A stretch of 64,000 bases of DNA. Origin: Achatina immaculata. Lineage: Eukaryota > Mollusca > Gastropoda > Stylommatophora > Achatinidae. The stretch covers positions 37,462,697-37,526,696 of the forward strand of contig CM019701.1 in the NCBI GenBank assembly GCA_009760885.1, in the 5' to 3' direction. Positions 45,022 through 56,109 of the stretch are shown here, piece after piece. Every line of letters starts with the position of its first letter. The stretch's first letter is position 1. The translations under genes were made by a program, and so were the position numbers. The notes under the pieces are model-generated. The model did not search any database. It saw nothing but the letters and a program-made list of their open reading frames with translations, and was not told the DNA's origin.

Positions 45022-45722
45022 TTATATTGAACATCACAAAGACAGAGACTATGGTTATATCTAAGAAACAGAATCCACCAGCATGCAGTATTAAATTAAA
45101 CGGAACTATTCTAAAGCAGGTGCAGAAATTCAAATACCTTGGAGCAGTAATAACTTCAGATGGGAAATGCAGAACAGAAATTAGGAACAGAATAGGCCAA
45201 GCAAAGACTGCATTTCAGAGAATGAGAAACATATTAACCAACACATCCTTATCAATGAATGTTAGAAAACGAGTCCTAAAATGCTATATTGAACCTATCT
45301 TGTTATATGGAAGTGAATCATGGACAATAGGCAAGTCTGTACAAAAATCATTGGAAGCAGCAGAAATGTGGTTTATTAGAAAAATGTTGCGAATCCCCTG
45401 GACAGCAAAAATAACTAATGAAGAATGTATGATAAGAGCTGGAGAGACAAAAAAATACCTTGTCAAAAAGATAAGAGAGAGACAATGTACTTTCATAGGA
45501 CATGCAATGAGAAGAGAGGGCATTGAAAATATTATAACAACAGGAAAAATAGAAGGAAGGAGATCAAGAGGAAGACCAAGAGAAATGATACTGGACAGTC
45601 TGACGGGATGGTGTGAGAGGAGATCACCAACTGAACTGATGGCCTGCATGAAGGATCGCGTACTCTGGAGAAGCATAATAGCCAACGCCAGTCGGCACGG
45701 CACATGATGATGATGATGATGA
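45022..45722 (+). mobile_element. LINE-B, 5'-truncated copy with (ATG)n tail
   Basis: Encodes the last 226 codons of the LINE-B ORF (45027-45707) without a stop, from just after the YADD region (ITKTETMVISKKQNPPACSI) to NASRHGT, followed by (ATG)n at 45704-45722. By eye about 205 of 217 comparable residues equal those of 27949-29204. Both copies are therefore young products of the same master. Confidence 0.92.
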
Positions 45723-45971
45723 TTTATATTAAATAAGTCTTGTATATTCTAAAAAATAGCTGTAAACGTATAAGAATAAAAATTACTGGACAGATGGTCG
45801 TAAAAAGTAATTATCATAAAGCGAGGACTATCTGTAGTAAAAAAAACAAACTATATCTATGGTAGCAGTTAGAAGTTTGCTGATGACACCAGTTGCTGGC
45901 AGTTTTGTGAAATACTGTAGAAAATCATCTATGCTATTCCTTGTAATTTAACTGAGTAAAGCTTGTCCAGT

Positions 45972-46245
45972 GGGCCGGCTAGCGTAGTGGTTAGAGCACT
46001 CGTCTAGCAACCAAATGGTCGAGGGTTCGAATCCCCAGCTGAGCGGGATTTTTTTCAGACCAATACGGCCCTGAGGTCGACCCAGCCTCGTAAAATGGGT
46101 ACCAGAGAAAATCTGGGAAGTAAAGGCAGCGAGGAAAGGAACTGGTCACCCTACCTCATACGCTGATGACCCAGCATAATGAGGTCTCTAACGCTTCACC
46201 CCCTACGGCATTTGAAATGCTATGGGACTATCTTTACTTTTTTTT
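45972..46245 (+). mobile_element. tRNA-derived SINE, complete
   Basis: 274 bp flanked by AAAGCTTGTCC(C)AGT duplications (45958-45971; 46246-46260, with one extra C). The head has perfect RNA polymerase III boxes: A box TAGCGTAGTGG (45980-45990) and B box GGTTCGAATCC (46024-46034), 34 bp apart, with tRNA-like arms. The body holds GGGTACCAGAGAAAATCTGG and the tail ATCTTTACTTTTTTTT. It is the same family as 24516-24962. The 14-15 bp duplication fits LINE-type integration. Confidence 0.92.
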
Positions 46246-46394
46246 AAAGCTTGTCCCAGTTTAATAGACACATGGCATGCACTTAAGAAGACTCTGGCTA
46301 ATGACAGCGTATGTCTTCGGATGCCACAACATGAAATAATTCAAATACAACACAAATATTAATGAAATTCTTACATCTTAAATCCTTCCCGTGC

Positions 46395-47530
46395 CGTTAA
46401 ACGTCACATATGGCTCGCATGGTAGTTCGTAAACTTTTCCTGTTTTTGGCGAGATGTTCAACCTCATCAAGAGATTTTATGCTTACTAATTTGGCTTCTC
46501 TTAACAATGTCCTCTTTACAGTTTCACGTGGTCGACCTCTTTTTCTTCGGCCTGTTGTGTTCCCCTTGACAGTTTGTTTTGGGATCCTCTGATTGTTTCT
46601 TCTCATCACGTGACCGATATATGCCCATCTCCTTTTTCTGATCACCCATGAGACAGGTTGTTGTTTGCTAATCTATCTTATTTCTGCGTTGTTCTTGAAT
46701 TCGTTCTATTTTATACCGAGTATTTTCCTTAGTATTTGTTTTCAACAGAGTCTAATTTCTTGTCTATTTCTTTAGTTGTTTTCCAGCTTTCGCATGCATA
46801 AATGAGAGCGGATATTACATTTGAATTGAATAGTCTTAACTTGGTTTTTGTGCTTATAACCTTTGAGTGCCATATATTCTCAATATTCTTGAAGGTCAAT
46901 GCTGCTTATGTAATTCGATTCTAACTTCCTTTCTGGTGTCACTGTATGCAAATTGGTTTACTTCTTCAACAGCTGTTCCTTCTACATATATTTTTCCTTC
47001 TTGATTAATGGGATGTTTCATTACTTTTGTTTTTTCCTTGTTAATTTCGAGTCCTATTTTGCTAGCCAGTGAAGACAGGATATCTGTTTTTTCTTGCGTC
47101 AAATTCACACTGTCACTGATAAGAGTTATGTCATCTGCAAAATCAAGATCTTATAGTTGGACTCCATGTATCCAGTCAATGAATGTTTTACATCTGCAAC
47201 ATATTTTCATTATGAAGCCTATTAATGAGATTGCTTCCTGATTAGAAAAGACTGTTTTGGAAGGGTACATAATGGGAAAAAGAAAGAGAGAAAGACCAAG
47301 GCGAAGATCACTGCAAGGCATCGTCTGTAATCTGCAAATAGATGCATCAGCAGCAGGACATCTTGCTTACAACCGAGAGGCCTACAGGAGAGCTGCTAGG
47401 GAGGCAAAGTTCCGCAAGGGACATGCAAATGACTGACTGACTGATTCCTGATAATTGTTATCAAAGAACTGCCTACAAGCATTCTGTGTTTCTATACTGA
47501 ATCTGAAATGCGACCTTCAGTAGTTTGTAA
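46395..47530 (-). mobile_element. LINE-D reverse transcriptase, palm to C-terminus, decayed
   Basis: Minus strand. DLDFADDITLISDSVNLTQE (box C, 47150-47090), KIGLEINKEKTKVMKH, VEGTAVEEVNQFAY (47000-46950), then a decayed thumb, RRWAYIGHVMRRNNQRIPKQ, GRRKRGRPRETVKRTL and EHLAKNRKSLRTTM to 46397. Frameshifts occur between 46890 and 46660. A LINE-A tail has inserted at 47243-47444. Confidence 0.82.
47243..47444 (+). mobile_element. LINE-A 3' end inserted in LINE-D
   Basis: 202 bp encoding VLEGYIMGKRKRERPRRR, the DASAAGHLAYNREAYRRA block and AKFRKGHAND, with a (TGAC)n tail. It is flanked by TTCCTGAT at 47235-47242 and 47445-47452, a candidate 8 bp target-site duplication. Confidence 0.85.
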
Positions 47531-48052
47531 CGACGTAAATGTATAATTGAATCGAACAGGTGGGTTTAACAGTCTGCAAAAACAGATGATGTACAGTCAT
47601 GGCGAATTGCCATTTTATGCGGAGGCTGTAGGCTGTAGACCTCTGCCGTGACTCTGCTGTCAACTCGAGTGAAAAATGAGTACTTAACACACTTGTGGTA
47701 AGAAAAACGTCTCTGAAGCCAGATAATTCCTCCCTGCATGACAAGATAAATAAAAGTACACTGTACATACTTCAGGCAATGCATTAGTGGATAAAGATAT
47801 ATAAACACAATAAATGAAGTTTTCATGCCAAACTTGAAAGCCCATGTGTACAAACAAACTCATTTACGGTATTTTAATGGTCGTAAGCTATGCTAAGATA
47901 CAGAACTGGCGCCTGTTTGTCTTTTCTCCCATCCTATACTTTGTTCTGGGATTTGAAACGTCCTGATGACGTCACGTGTTGTGTCATTCTGAAAACGTGA
48001 ATACCCATTTTTAAGGAATGAGTACCGAGATAAGTGATCAGCAGAAGGAAAC
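47531..48052 (-). other. Unassigned; minus-strand open frames
   Basis: Frames on the minus strand (47853-47566) contain RRFSYHKCVKYSFFTRVDSR and VTAEVYSLQPPHKMAIRHD. These look protein-like but I do not recognise them. They could be a further transposon remnant. Confidence 0.25.
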
Positions 48053-49640
48053 ATGGTGGATAGCAAGGTTGTTGTTCGCGTCTTCCTGAGGCATTATTAG
48101 AAGATAAGACTGAATGGCTCCGTATCTGCCCGTGAAATTTGCGGTGTGGAAGAAGAAGGAACAGTTGATGACAGGACTGCAAGGAAGTGGTTCCAAAGGT
48201 TCAGTCTGGGGACAAAGACAAAGCCAAGTCGGGACGCCTTCAACCGCCAATGATGAAGACCTGACCCAAGCTGCTGAAGACAATCCCAGTACCAGTATTC
48301 GGCGCTTGTCAGACCAGCTGGGCCCTTCTCACTATACTTCGACATTTGCATTCGTTCCGCGTCAGGAACAGGCATCCTCAACGTGTCCTCGACGATCTCA
48401 CTCTCCAGCAAGCGTAGATGTGTCCTCGACGATCTCACTCTCCAGCAAGCGTAGACGTGTCCTCGACGATCTCACTCTCCAGTAAGCGTAGACGTGTCTG
48501 TCGCCAAGTGTTGGCGAACTCACATGACAAAAGGTTTCTCCGCCGTATCGTCACTGGAGACGAAAAGTGGATTTTCATGCAGTACCCCAACATAAGTACC
48601 CAATGGCTTCAGCCAGGACTAGTAGCAGAGGCGGTTGTTCGACGAAGCCTGTTCGAGAAGAAAGTTATGCTTTGCGTCTGGTGGAACTTCTAGGGCCCTC
48701 TGCATTGGGAATTGGTTCCATTTAGTCACTTCGTGGTCGGTAATCTGTATGCTAAGCAACTGAAGTGGCTGCACGATGTTCTGCGCACCCGATATCCAAC
48801 ACACATTAAGAAGAAGAGGGCATTTCTCCAGCACAACAACGCCCCAGCTCACACTTCCAACGTGGTCCGTGGACAACTCACGGAACTGGAGGGAACTGAG
48901 GTCCTCCTCCATCCTCTATACAGTCCTTGCGCCCTCTGACTACCATCTACTCCGTGCCATAGTGTAAGGAAGAGAGTGAGGGTGGGCTGGGGGTGGAGTG
49001 AAAGACTTGTGAGAGTGATAATTAAGTAAATAAAATTCTTCCAATGGTCCAAACGTACTGTGACCCCCCCCCCCCCAGCTCTAATTTTGAAGAATATCTT
49101 ACAACAGCCATCCCAGCTCATACTACAACCTTGCCATACATACCCATGGGTGCACCCAGCATATATACTATATACACTATCATCCTCACGAAGTCATCTC
49201 TACTAACCAAACTCATGCACCGCCAACCTAATTGAGTCCAGAGTGCTCGATGGGGTCATAACCAGCCACCACATATCACATATACTTACAACATAATCAA
49301 TGCAGGGCACAATAACACTGTACATACTTCAATATCAAGAACAAACCACATCCCCTTTACCACCCAATGGCTCGCCCACCCAGACATTTCCCGAACTAAA
49401 CTGGAAAATATCCTTGCAACAGCTTGTATACTAAACAGTGTTCACAGCCTAATGTCTCGGCCGCTGACAACAGGCTGTTTAAGCTGTTTAAATGGCACAT
49501 TTTCGTCAGGGGCGAGAATACAGTTCATTGGAGGAAGTTGAAGCCGGTGTGAGAGATTTCTTAGCCTCAAATCCTTCCTATTGGTACTACAAAGTATTCC
49601 TCGCATTGGCTGAGCCATGGCATTTAGAAGCGTGAAGTTT
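48053..49640 (+). mobile_element. Mariner-like element, decayed and split by an insertion
   Basis: Plus strand across frames: VSAREICGVEEEGTVDDRTA, RKWFQRF (HTH), TPSTANDEDLTQAAEDNPST (linker), FLRRIVTGDEKWIF (first Asp), KKVMLCVWWNF, LQHNNAPAHTS (second catalytic Asp replaced by Asn), LLHPLYSP, APSDYHLLRAI (about 48960). The expected next segment (MAHFRQGREYSSLEEVEAGV, RDFLASNPSYWYY) appears only at 49488-49640. About 520 bp (48965-49485) of unrelated sequence therefore lies between. Dead element. Confidence 0.8.
48375..48498. repeat. 37 bp triplication inside the mariner
   Basis: GTGTCCTCGACGATCTCACT plus CTCCAGCAAGCGTAGAC occurs three times in tandem within the transposase linker region. 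37 bp is not a multiple of three, so it also shifts the frame. Confidence 0.93.
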
Positions 49641-49830
49641 ACATCGTCATTAACGTTACGTACCACCGGAAACACTGCACCACCAGAAGGGCTGTGGCAG
49701 TTTCTTACCTGATAGCCAGGCTGTGCCTGTTACTGTATATATTATGTTGCTTTATTTTGTGCGGCAGTGAAACACTACAAAAGCGTGACGAACGAGTATT
49801 TATCTTCCTTACACGTCTTTCTGTCAGGGA

Positions 49831-50122
49831 TTTGGTTCTTCTTCTTCTTCTTCTTGTGCCCCCCCCCCCCCCCCGGAACTGCAGGTTTGACGTTCTTTGC
49901 AGCCGATACGGTGTGAAGGATTTGAAGAATAGCATCATGTCGGACTGGCTGCGGGTTACAGCGGCTTATTTCTTTTTTTTTCCCTCCAACCCCCGAGTTA
50001 AGCTAAAAAAAAAGCATGGAATGTGCAGTACTTCTTTAGCAGACTCCACTGCCCAAAGGACAACGACGATCCCTGCAACGTTTAGCCTGGCTAGGTCTGT
50101 TACTGAGAGCGCCTGTGGAAAC
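49831..50122 (-). mobile_element. IR330 interspersed repeat, copy 3, head truncated
   Basis: On the minus strand: AGTCTGCTAAAGAAGTACTG, GCATTCCATGC-type, CGGCTGCAAAGAACGTCAAA and a (GAA)n tail (plus-strand TTC run at 49837-49855). A C homopolymer at 49859-49874 and an A/T run interrupt it. The CATAGCTGAC head is missing. Confidence 0.72.
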
Positions 50123-50125
50123 TTC

Positions 50126-50652
50126 TAATACTGTGCCATCACTTTTCTATGAAAACTATACCTTGTGTACACTGAAGCAGATGCGAACGGTTAAAAAAAA
50201 TACGAAAAAAAAGGTATCAGTGGCGAAAGCAATCAATATTTCGGCTATAAGGAAACCTTTAGCAGATTATCAAAACAAAAATAAATAGTAAGAGAAAACT
50301 GTACTTAAATGTCAGACGCTCTGTGATCTCTTTGGCTCGAAGTAAACATTTTTTAATTTTTTTTTTTTGCCTCTCTTTTCTGAGCTTTTCTGGCTGTTAT
50401 AAAATTGCTCTCGCCTCTTCTTTCTCATTTATTTCAAGCTAGGGGTTTAGTTGCTGGCAACTATCCGCGGTTTATTTTCTTTCACTGGTGATATCTTGAA
50501 TCTCGTTACAAATATATGCTGTACGTATGTAGGTGTGTATGTGCACGTAAGTGCGTGCGTGTGTCTGTGTTTGTCAGGCTCGACATTTAAAAATTACCTT
50601 GGATAAATGCAGAAATCTATTAAGAAATACCTGTGTATGTGTGTGCATGTGA

Positions 50653-50655
<3 letters not shown>
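50126..50655. other. No gene seen
   Basis: No homology. A (TG)-rich stretch lies at 50520-50575. Confidence 0.4.
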
Positions 50656-50715
<60 letters not shown>

Positions 50716-50740
50716 AAGGGGTGACTGATGGTGGGTGGGT

Positions 50741-50771
<31 letters not shown>

Positions 50772-51018
50772 AAGGGGTGACTGATGGTGAGTGGGTTGTG
50801 TGTGAGAGAGAGAGAGAGAGAAAGGGGTGACTGATGGTGAGTGGGCTGTTTGTGTGAGAGAGAGAGAGAGAAAGGGGTAACTGATGGTGAGTGGGTTGTG
50901 AGAGAGAGAGAGAGAAAGGGGTGACTGATGGTGGGTGGGGTGTGTGAGAGAGAGAGAGAGGGAAAGGGGTGACTGATGGTGGGTGGGTTGTGAGAGAGAG
51001 AGAGAGAGAGAGAGAGGA
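50656..51018. repeat. (TA)n then a 45-62 bp (GA)n-containing minisatellite, about 6 units
   Basis: (TA)n at 50656-50697, then units made of a (GA)n run of variable length plus AAAGGGGTGACTGATGGTGA and GTGGGTTGTGTG. The invariant part is about 30 bp and the GA part changes by 2 bp steps. A microsatellite is thus embedded in a minisatellite. Confidence 0.95.
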
Positions 51019-51719
51019 AGGGTGCAGGTGTATTTCTACCTGTAGAAATACTAAAATGGCAAATGTTTTTCTGGGGCTTTTTCCCCCAGCATCTTCGGCC
51101 GCACACATCAAGTGTGACATTTCAGTTATATTTTATTATCGTATTCGTAGCAAGTCTGCCGTGATACAGCTGTTCTGTGTTCTTTCCTTTCTTTTTAAAT
51201 TTTATTTCAGACTTCTTATTTGTATTCAGTGGCGTATTAGTTTGCATGTACAGCAGACTCATACTGTTCTGTCTAAATAACTTGGCGATGTTACTTTCCT
51301 TTAGTTTGCCCCATACACAAATCTGGAGACGTGCCCATATCTTCCACTCTTGTCTCCCATGTCTGTAGCGCAATAGTTATCCGGATACACCAAGGCCGGT
51401 AATGCAAGTCAGAATTACATAGCCCACCTGTGTGTGATTATAGACGGCAATGAGTGAACTGTACATTCTTACATGCAGGAAACAGCAAGAAGCTAATACA
51501 GGAACAGGCTTTTGTATCTCTAATGAAGTATATAAATATATACAGGGTTACAGCACTGACATGATCTGGAAAGTAAAACTAGCAATTAAAAAAAAAAGTT
51601 CCCTTTTAACTTTCAACAGAAAGACGTTTTGTTGTTGTATATGGAGAAGTACGTGCGTGCTTACACTAGCAAGTTGTCAGTGTATGTGGTGTTTATGCCC
51701 CCGCAACATATCAGTTGTA
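51019..51719. other. No gene seen
   Basis: No homology recognised. Confidence 0.4.
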
Positions 51720-52305
51720 TCAATAGTACACCAGCATTTTAGAAACCGCAAAAGTGACATGCGGTACCAAGATCAGAAGAAAAGCTGGACAAAAGAAATG
51801 AACAAGCTGGTGGAATGACGTGGTCAAAGAAGCTGTACAAAATAAGAAAGAGAGATACAAAGATTGGGTGAAGAGTAAGCAAGACAATGACTATATAGAA
51901 TATAGAATAGCAAGAAGACAAGTAAACAGAATAATAAAAAGGGAAAAGGAGAAAGACTGGGAGGTATATGGTGATACACTTAATGACAACCACAAGGAAG
52001 CAGCAAAACTGTTCTACAAAAAGTTAAACATCATGAGACCCAGCACTTTGATCCAACAGAAATATTAAACAGCGACAAAGGAGAACCAATATGTGACCCA
52101 AAAACAGATTCTAGAAAGATGGCGACAATACTTCGATACTACAATACTACTCAACATCCCAACTGAGACCACAGACCAATGTAACCCCAACATAGAAATT
52201 TCCATAGAGTTAGAACCTGGTATACCCAGATCAGAAATAAGAGAAGCTATAAGGCTGGCACCAAGGGGTAAAGCTGCAGGGCAAGATGATCAGTAAGTGT
52301 TGGTT
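51720..52305 (+). mobile_element. LINE-C linker between endonuclease and RT
   Basis: The plus strand reads VVKEAVQNKKERYKDWVKSK, RIARRQVNRIIKREKEKDWE, LNDNHKEAAKLFYKKLNIMR, QILERWRQYFDTTI and REAIRLAPRGKAAGQDDQ, the segment upstream of the RT fingers in this lineage. One stop at 52066 and one frame change are needed; the RT itself is absent. It matches no other LINE-C piece here by overlap, so family membership is inferred from style. Confidence 0.75.
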
Positions 52306-52324
52306 AAAATCTAGAATTGTTGCA

Positions 52325-52885
52325 TATATTCCATAACAAGCACCCCAAAATCTGCAACCAGCAGACAGAATCTATAACCAGTGCCCAAAACATGCAACCG
52401 GTACCTGAATTTTTAACCAGTACTTGGGGGTGAAGACGCTGTCTGGTTAGGCAATCAGCGACCTATAGCTGATATACCAGCGTCAGAGTTAGAGAACCAT
52501 AGCTGACTATGACCCTGTCCCACCTCTCCGTTGGTACCCCCAGTAACAGGCATAGCCTGGCTAACGGGGCAAGGTGGAGGAGTCTGTTAAAGAAGCATTG
52601 CACATCCCCTGGCTTTTAGCTGTACTCTGGGACTGAAGAAATATCTGCCATAACCCGCTCCCACGCCGATCTGATGCTGTGCCTCAACATCTCTACAGCA
52701 TCAGCGACAAAGAACACCAGCTCGCAGTTACAGGGCACAAGACAAGACAAGACGGCAGTAGCCAGTACCTAAAATCTGCAGCCGACATCTAAACTTGTAA
52801 CCACTACCTAAAATCCATAACAGTACCCAAAATCTATAACCAGTTCCTAAAGTCTATAACCAGTGCCTATAGTTTGTAACATATT
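52325..52885. repeat. About 20 bp array split by an IR330 copy
   Basis: Units of AAAATCTATAACCAGTACCC type occur at 52325-52427 and resume at 52758-52885. The interruption fits the insertion of IR330 exactly. Confidence 0.85.
52428..52757 (+). mobile_element. IR330 interspersed repeat, copy 4, ends defined by the flanking array
   Basis: About 330 bp from GGGGGTGAAGACGCTGTCTG to (ACAAG)n plus ACGG. It lies between halves of a 20 bp array, so the element ends can be read directly. Contents are the same as copy 2. Confidence 0.85.
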
Positions 52886-54017
52886 ACTGCCTACAAGCCT
52901 TTAAGTTTGTTTTTCTGAATTCCCAATTCCCAATTCATATGTGGCTGCAGGGGCCTTTCTCTCGATGGGGTCCTTGTGGGGCCGTCCTTGATATTCTGAA
53001 TCTAATGAATCTGCCACAGTCACCACAGCTCCTACAACTACTTGTCTGTCATGTTGTTACTGACGTATTCGACTGCCTGTAAGCATGATCTTTTGTGGTA
53101 GATCAAGAAAGACCAGAATATACGGCAATGGCATGAAAAGGATGCAGGTTTATTTATGGATAACATTTTGAATACACAATATCAGGCTGACACTCTGTCT
53201 GTCATGATTTCAAAATACATCATGTATTAGTAGCTCGCATGTCTTCACTTATGTCCTTGATCCAAGTTATGGCACATATAGCAGTAGTGTGGAGAAAGGG
53301 AGTGGCGGGGGGGGGGGGGGGCTGAACTTGGTTTGGTTTCCAGAAAGCGGCCGGTTCGGGGGATCAAGTTCAAGCATCTCCTTATGTGTTCAGTCGGGGG
53401 TTATCAGTGTGTTGGTCAGGTAGAGTGTAATGTGTTATTGAGTTCAGTCTTTCCGGGGCCTTAGGCGGGGCAGCACGCGTTATCTGAGGGAGCTGTTCCC
53501 GTGGTATATCTGAATGTGTTTACTGCAGTTTTCATATATATGGTGATGTTGGATAAATGGGTTGTTTACCTATGAACCCAGGTGCTTCCTCAGGCCGCCT
53601 CATGTTTGTGCAAGTTCTATATGTTGTCGGATGTCAGATGTGGAGTTGTGTAAACGTGAACTCTGCTAAATGTTCAGTGTTAAGTGTTTAATGAGTTGTT
53701 CATCAAGATAAAGATTTGAAATGATTTTCAATGCTTGCTATGTTTCATCTTTCAGTATCACAGTGAGTCATAATTAGTTGTTAAAGTATCACTGATCATT
53801 TCATATTTACACTATATGTGTTGGTGATAAGCAGGCAGAATACTGCGTATATGTGTTATATGTCTGAGTTGGCAAGAAGGTCCTATATGTGTAAGGGAGT
53901 GTGGCCAACTCTTGATTAGTAGTGAATATGCATTAATATGTTTGAAAATGAAGACAAGAGAATAGTAAGAGGTGTCGTAATAAGTAACAGCGTGACTTGG
54001 AGTGACGCCTTTTGTTT
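52886..54017. other. No gene seen; G-run and a weakly repeated segment
   Basis: A G homopolymer lies at 53307-53320. The word TGATCCAAGTTAT and a following GCAGTAG context at 53268-53293 recur at 54924-54950, suggesting two remnants of one unknown repeat. Confidence 0.4.
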
Positions 54018-54097
54018 GTTCATGCTGATGTTCATGCTGATGTTCATGCTGATGTTCATGCTGATGTTCATGCTGATGTTCATGCTGATGTTCATGG
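54018..54097. repeat. 12 bp array, 6.5 units
   Basis: Perfect repeats of ATGTTCATGCTG. The plus strand gives a (FMLM)n frame, a repeat artefact. Confidence 0.96.
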
Positions 54098-54147
54098 CAT
54101 GCTCATATTTCCCGTGCGTGATGTTAACTGCTGTGGAAAGACATGAC

Positions 54148-54436
54148 AGTCAGTCATTTGCATGTCCCTTGCGGAGCTTTGCCTATCTAACAGCACTTCT
54201 GTATGCCTCTCGACTGTAAGCAAGATGCCCTGCTGCTGATGCATCCATTTGGATATTATCAAAGATTCTTCTTCCATCTTCGCCTTGGTCTTCCTCTCTT
54301 TCTTTTCCCCATTATGTACCCTTCCAAGACGGTCTTCTCTAAATTCTCATGACGTTTAATGTGTCCAAAATATTTAAGTTTTCTCTGTTTAATCCTCTTT
54401 ACTAGCCAACCTTCTTCATTATTAAGTTCTTGAAAG
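54148..54436 (-). mobile_element. LINE-A 3' fragment
   Basis: The minus strand reads FQELNNEEGWLVKRIKQRKL, KYFGHIKRHENLEKTVLEGY and IMGKRKRGRPRRRW, then the LINE-A 3' end with a CAGT tail. 5'-truncated. Confidence 0.88.
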
Positions 54437-55218
54437 GACATGTATGTGTGTTCATATGTTATATGGCGTAAACGTGTCTGGTGTTGTCAGTAAACTAACT
54501 CTTTATTTTGCCTTGATCAGTTTATGCATTTTGATTAGTTATTTGTTGTTGATGGAGCTAGGGAATGAATAAGATGATAATTTATTTTCCCGCAAACAAA
54601 GTCGTTTAGGGGAGCTTAAATAGACATCGGCTGAGAGGGAAAGAGCCTGGGTAGTGGATCGTATGGAGAGGCTCAGTAATTGACAGCGTTCGAGGCACAG
54701 CTGTACTTCACTGGGCACTAAGTCATTATATCAGGCTAGCAATTTAAGCCACGAGCACCAGAGAAATCTCCATGTACGATAATAAAAGAGAAAAGATAAA
54801 GAAGCAAGATGGAGAGAAGAATTGAAAGGTTAGATGACATAAGCACCAAAGTACAAGTAATAAGTAATAAAACACATCAAGCACTATATTTTACAGTAGG
54901 ATAATGTTAATCGGAGTCACTGATCCAAGTTATAGCACAATAGCAGTAGGGTAATGCTATTCGGAGTCACCAAAAATTAACAAATGACTCGTTGTGATAC
55001 CAAAATTCACCTGGTTAGCTGACAAGTGGGGAAAGCGGGGCTGGACTTAGCTAGTGTTCGAGAGACCTGTAACTGCCATCAGCGACTGGCATCCCCACAC
55101 CCCGGGCATTCCCATATGTGCTCCGCCTCCCATTCAAACAACTACTGAAGTGTGCGCCTGTTGATGAAGCCAGTCACATCGAGAGAGTTGATGTTGTTGA
55201 ATCTGGACGTCTCCGTGA
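54437..55218. other. No gene seen; part of a duplicated segment
   Basis: The minus strand around 55128-55095 reads EHIWECPGCGD and around 55345-55310 reads EHIRECPGCKEA. The same short H-x3-C-x2-C-like word therefore occurs twice about 215 bp apart. It may be a duplicated end of an RT zinc-knuckle ORF; not proven. Confidence 0.3.
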
Positions 55219-55284
55219 CTGGAGAGAACTTGAGGAAGAACTGGAGAGAACTTGAGGAAGAACTGGAGAGAACTTGAGGAAGAA
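55219..55284. repeat. 22 bp array, 3 units
   Basis: CTGGAGAGAACTTGAGGAAG plus AA repeated three times, between the two EHI-ECPGC words. A short unannotated stretch with a poly-A run near 55505 follows up to 55689. Confidence 0.93.
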
Positions 55285-55689
55285 CCATGCTCTTCTGCTG
55301 GCCTGAGATAAGGCTTCCTTACATCCGGGACATTCCCGTATGTGCTCGGCCTTTGACCTCAGTATTGCTCGTAGGATATGCATACTAATAATATACGTGT
55401 ATTCTCCAAATGAATATCATATCGCGAGAAAGAAACGACCCGTTTTTCCGCCATTTTTAACGGGAACGCAACTAGAGAGAATGTGACAGAAAAGTGAATT
55501 GTTAAAAAAAAAAAAATAAAACTATTCTGAAGAAGAGAATCCAATTATATCACTGTCAGCCCTAAACAGCTGACTCTTCATTTCGCCTTCGTTACAGCAC
55601 ACCCGCGTGTTTGTAAGACTGTAAATGATTGTCTCAGCACTACACGCAAAAAATTACGACGCAACATAATTGTCAGTAGTTGTCTGAGA

Positions 55690-55841
55690 ACAGACTCGAG
55701 GAATTACAATTCGATATCATGGCCAACAGACTATGGCAAAGGAAAGACGTTTGTGGAAAACTCTTGCCCCATGTGCCTTGGGCACTTAAGATTCAGAGAG
55801 AGAGAGAGAAAGAGAGAAAAAAGAGAGAGAATGAGAAAGAA

Positions 55842-55872
<31 letters not shown>

Positions 55873-55915
55873 TAGAGAAAGAAAGAGAGAGAGAAAGAGA
55901 GAGAATCATGGTCAA
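55690..55915 (+). mobile_element. LINE-E 3' end, second copy, long (GA)n tail
   Basis: Shares AAGACGTTTGTGGAAAAC-type codons and TGTGCCTTGGGCACTTAAGA plus TTCAG with 24608-24763, then a (GA)n/(GAAA)n tail of about 110 bp. The inverted word GTGCCNNGGGCAC just before the tail can form a small hairpin. Confidence 0.82.
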
Positions 55916-56109
55916 CAGTGAGAACTCTCACATGCATACATATACAGTGCCTTCTGCATACATTTTTTTCCCTGCACTATCTTTCTACTTGAAGTCTGTG
56001 GTTAATCACAGAATTTCCATTTCTTATCTCTGTTGTGCTTGTCGTTATCGAAGGTCTCAAAATTCTTCCATCTCCGTCTCTCAGCCGCAGCGCGGATTTT
56101 TTGTTCCCC

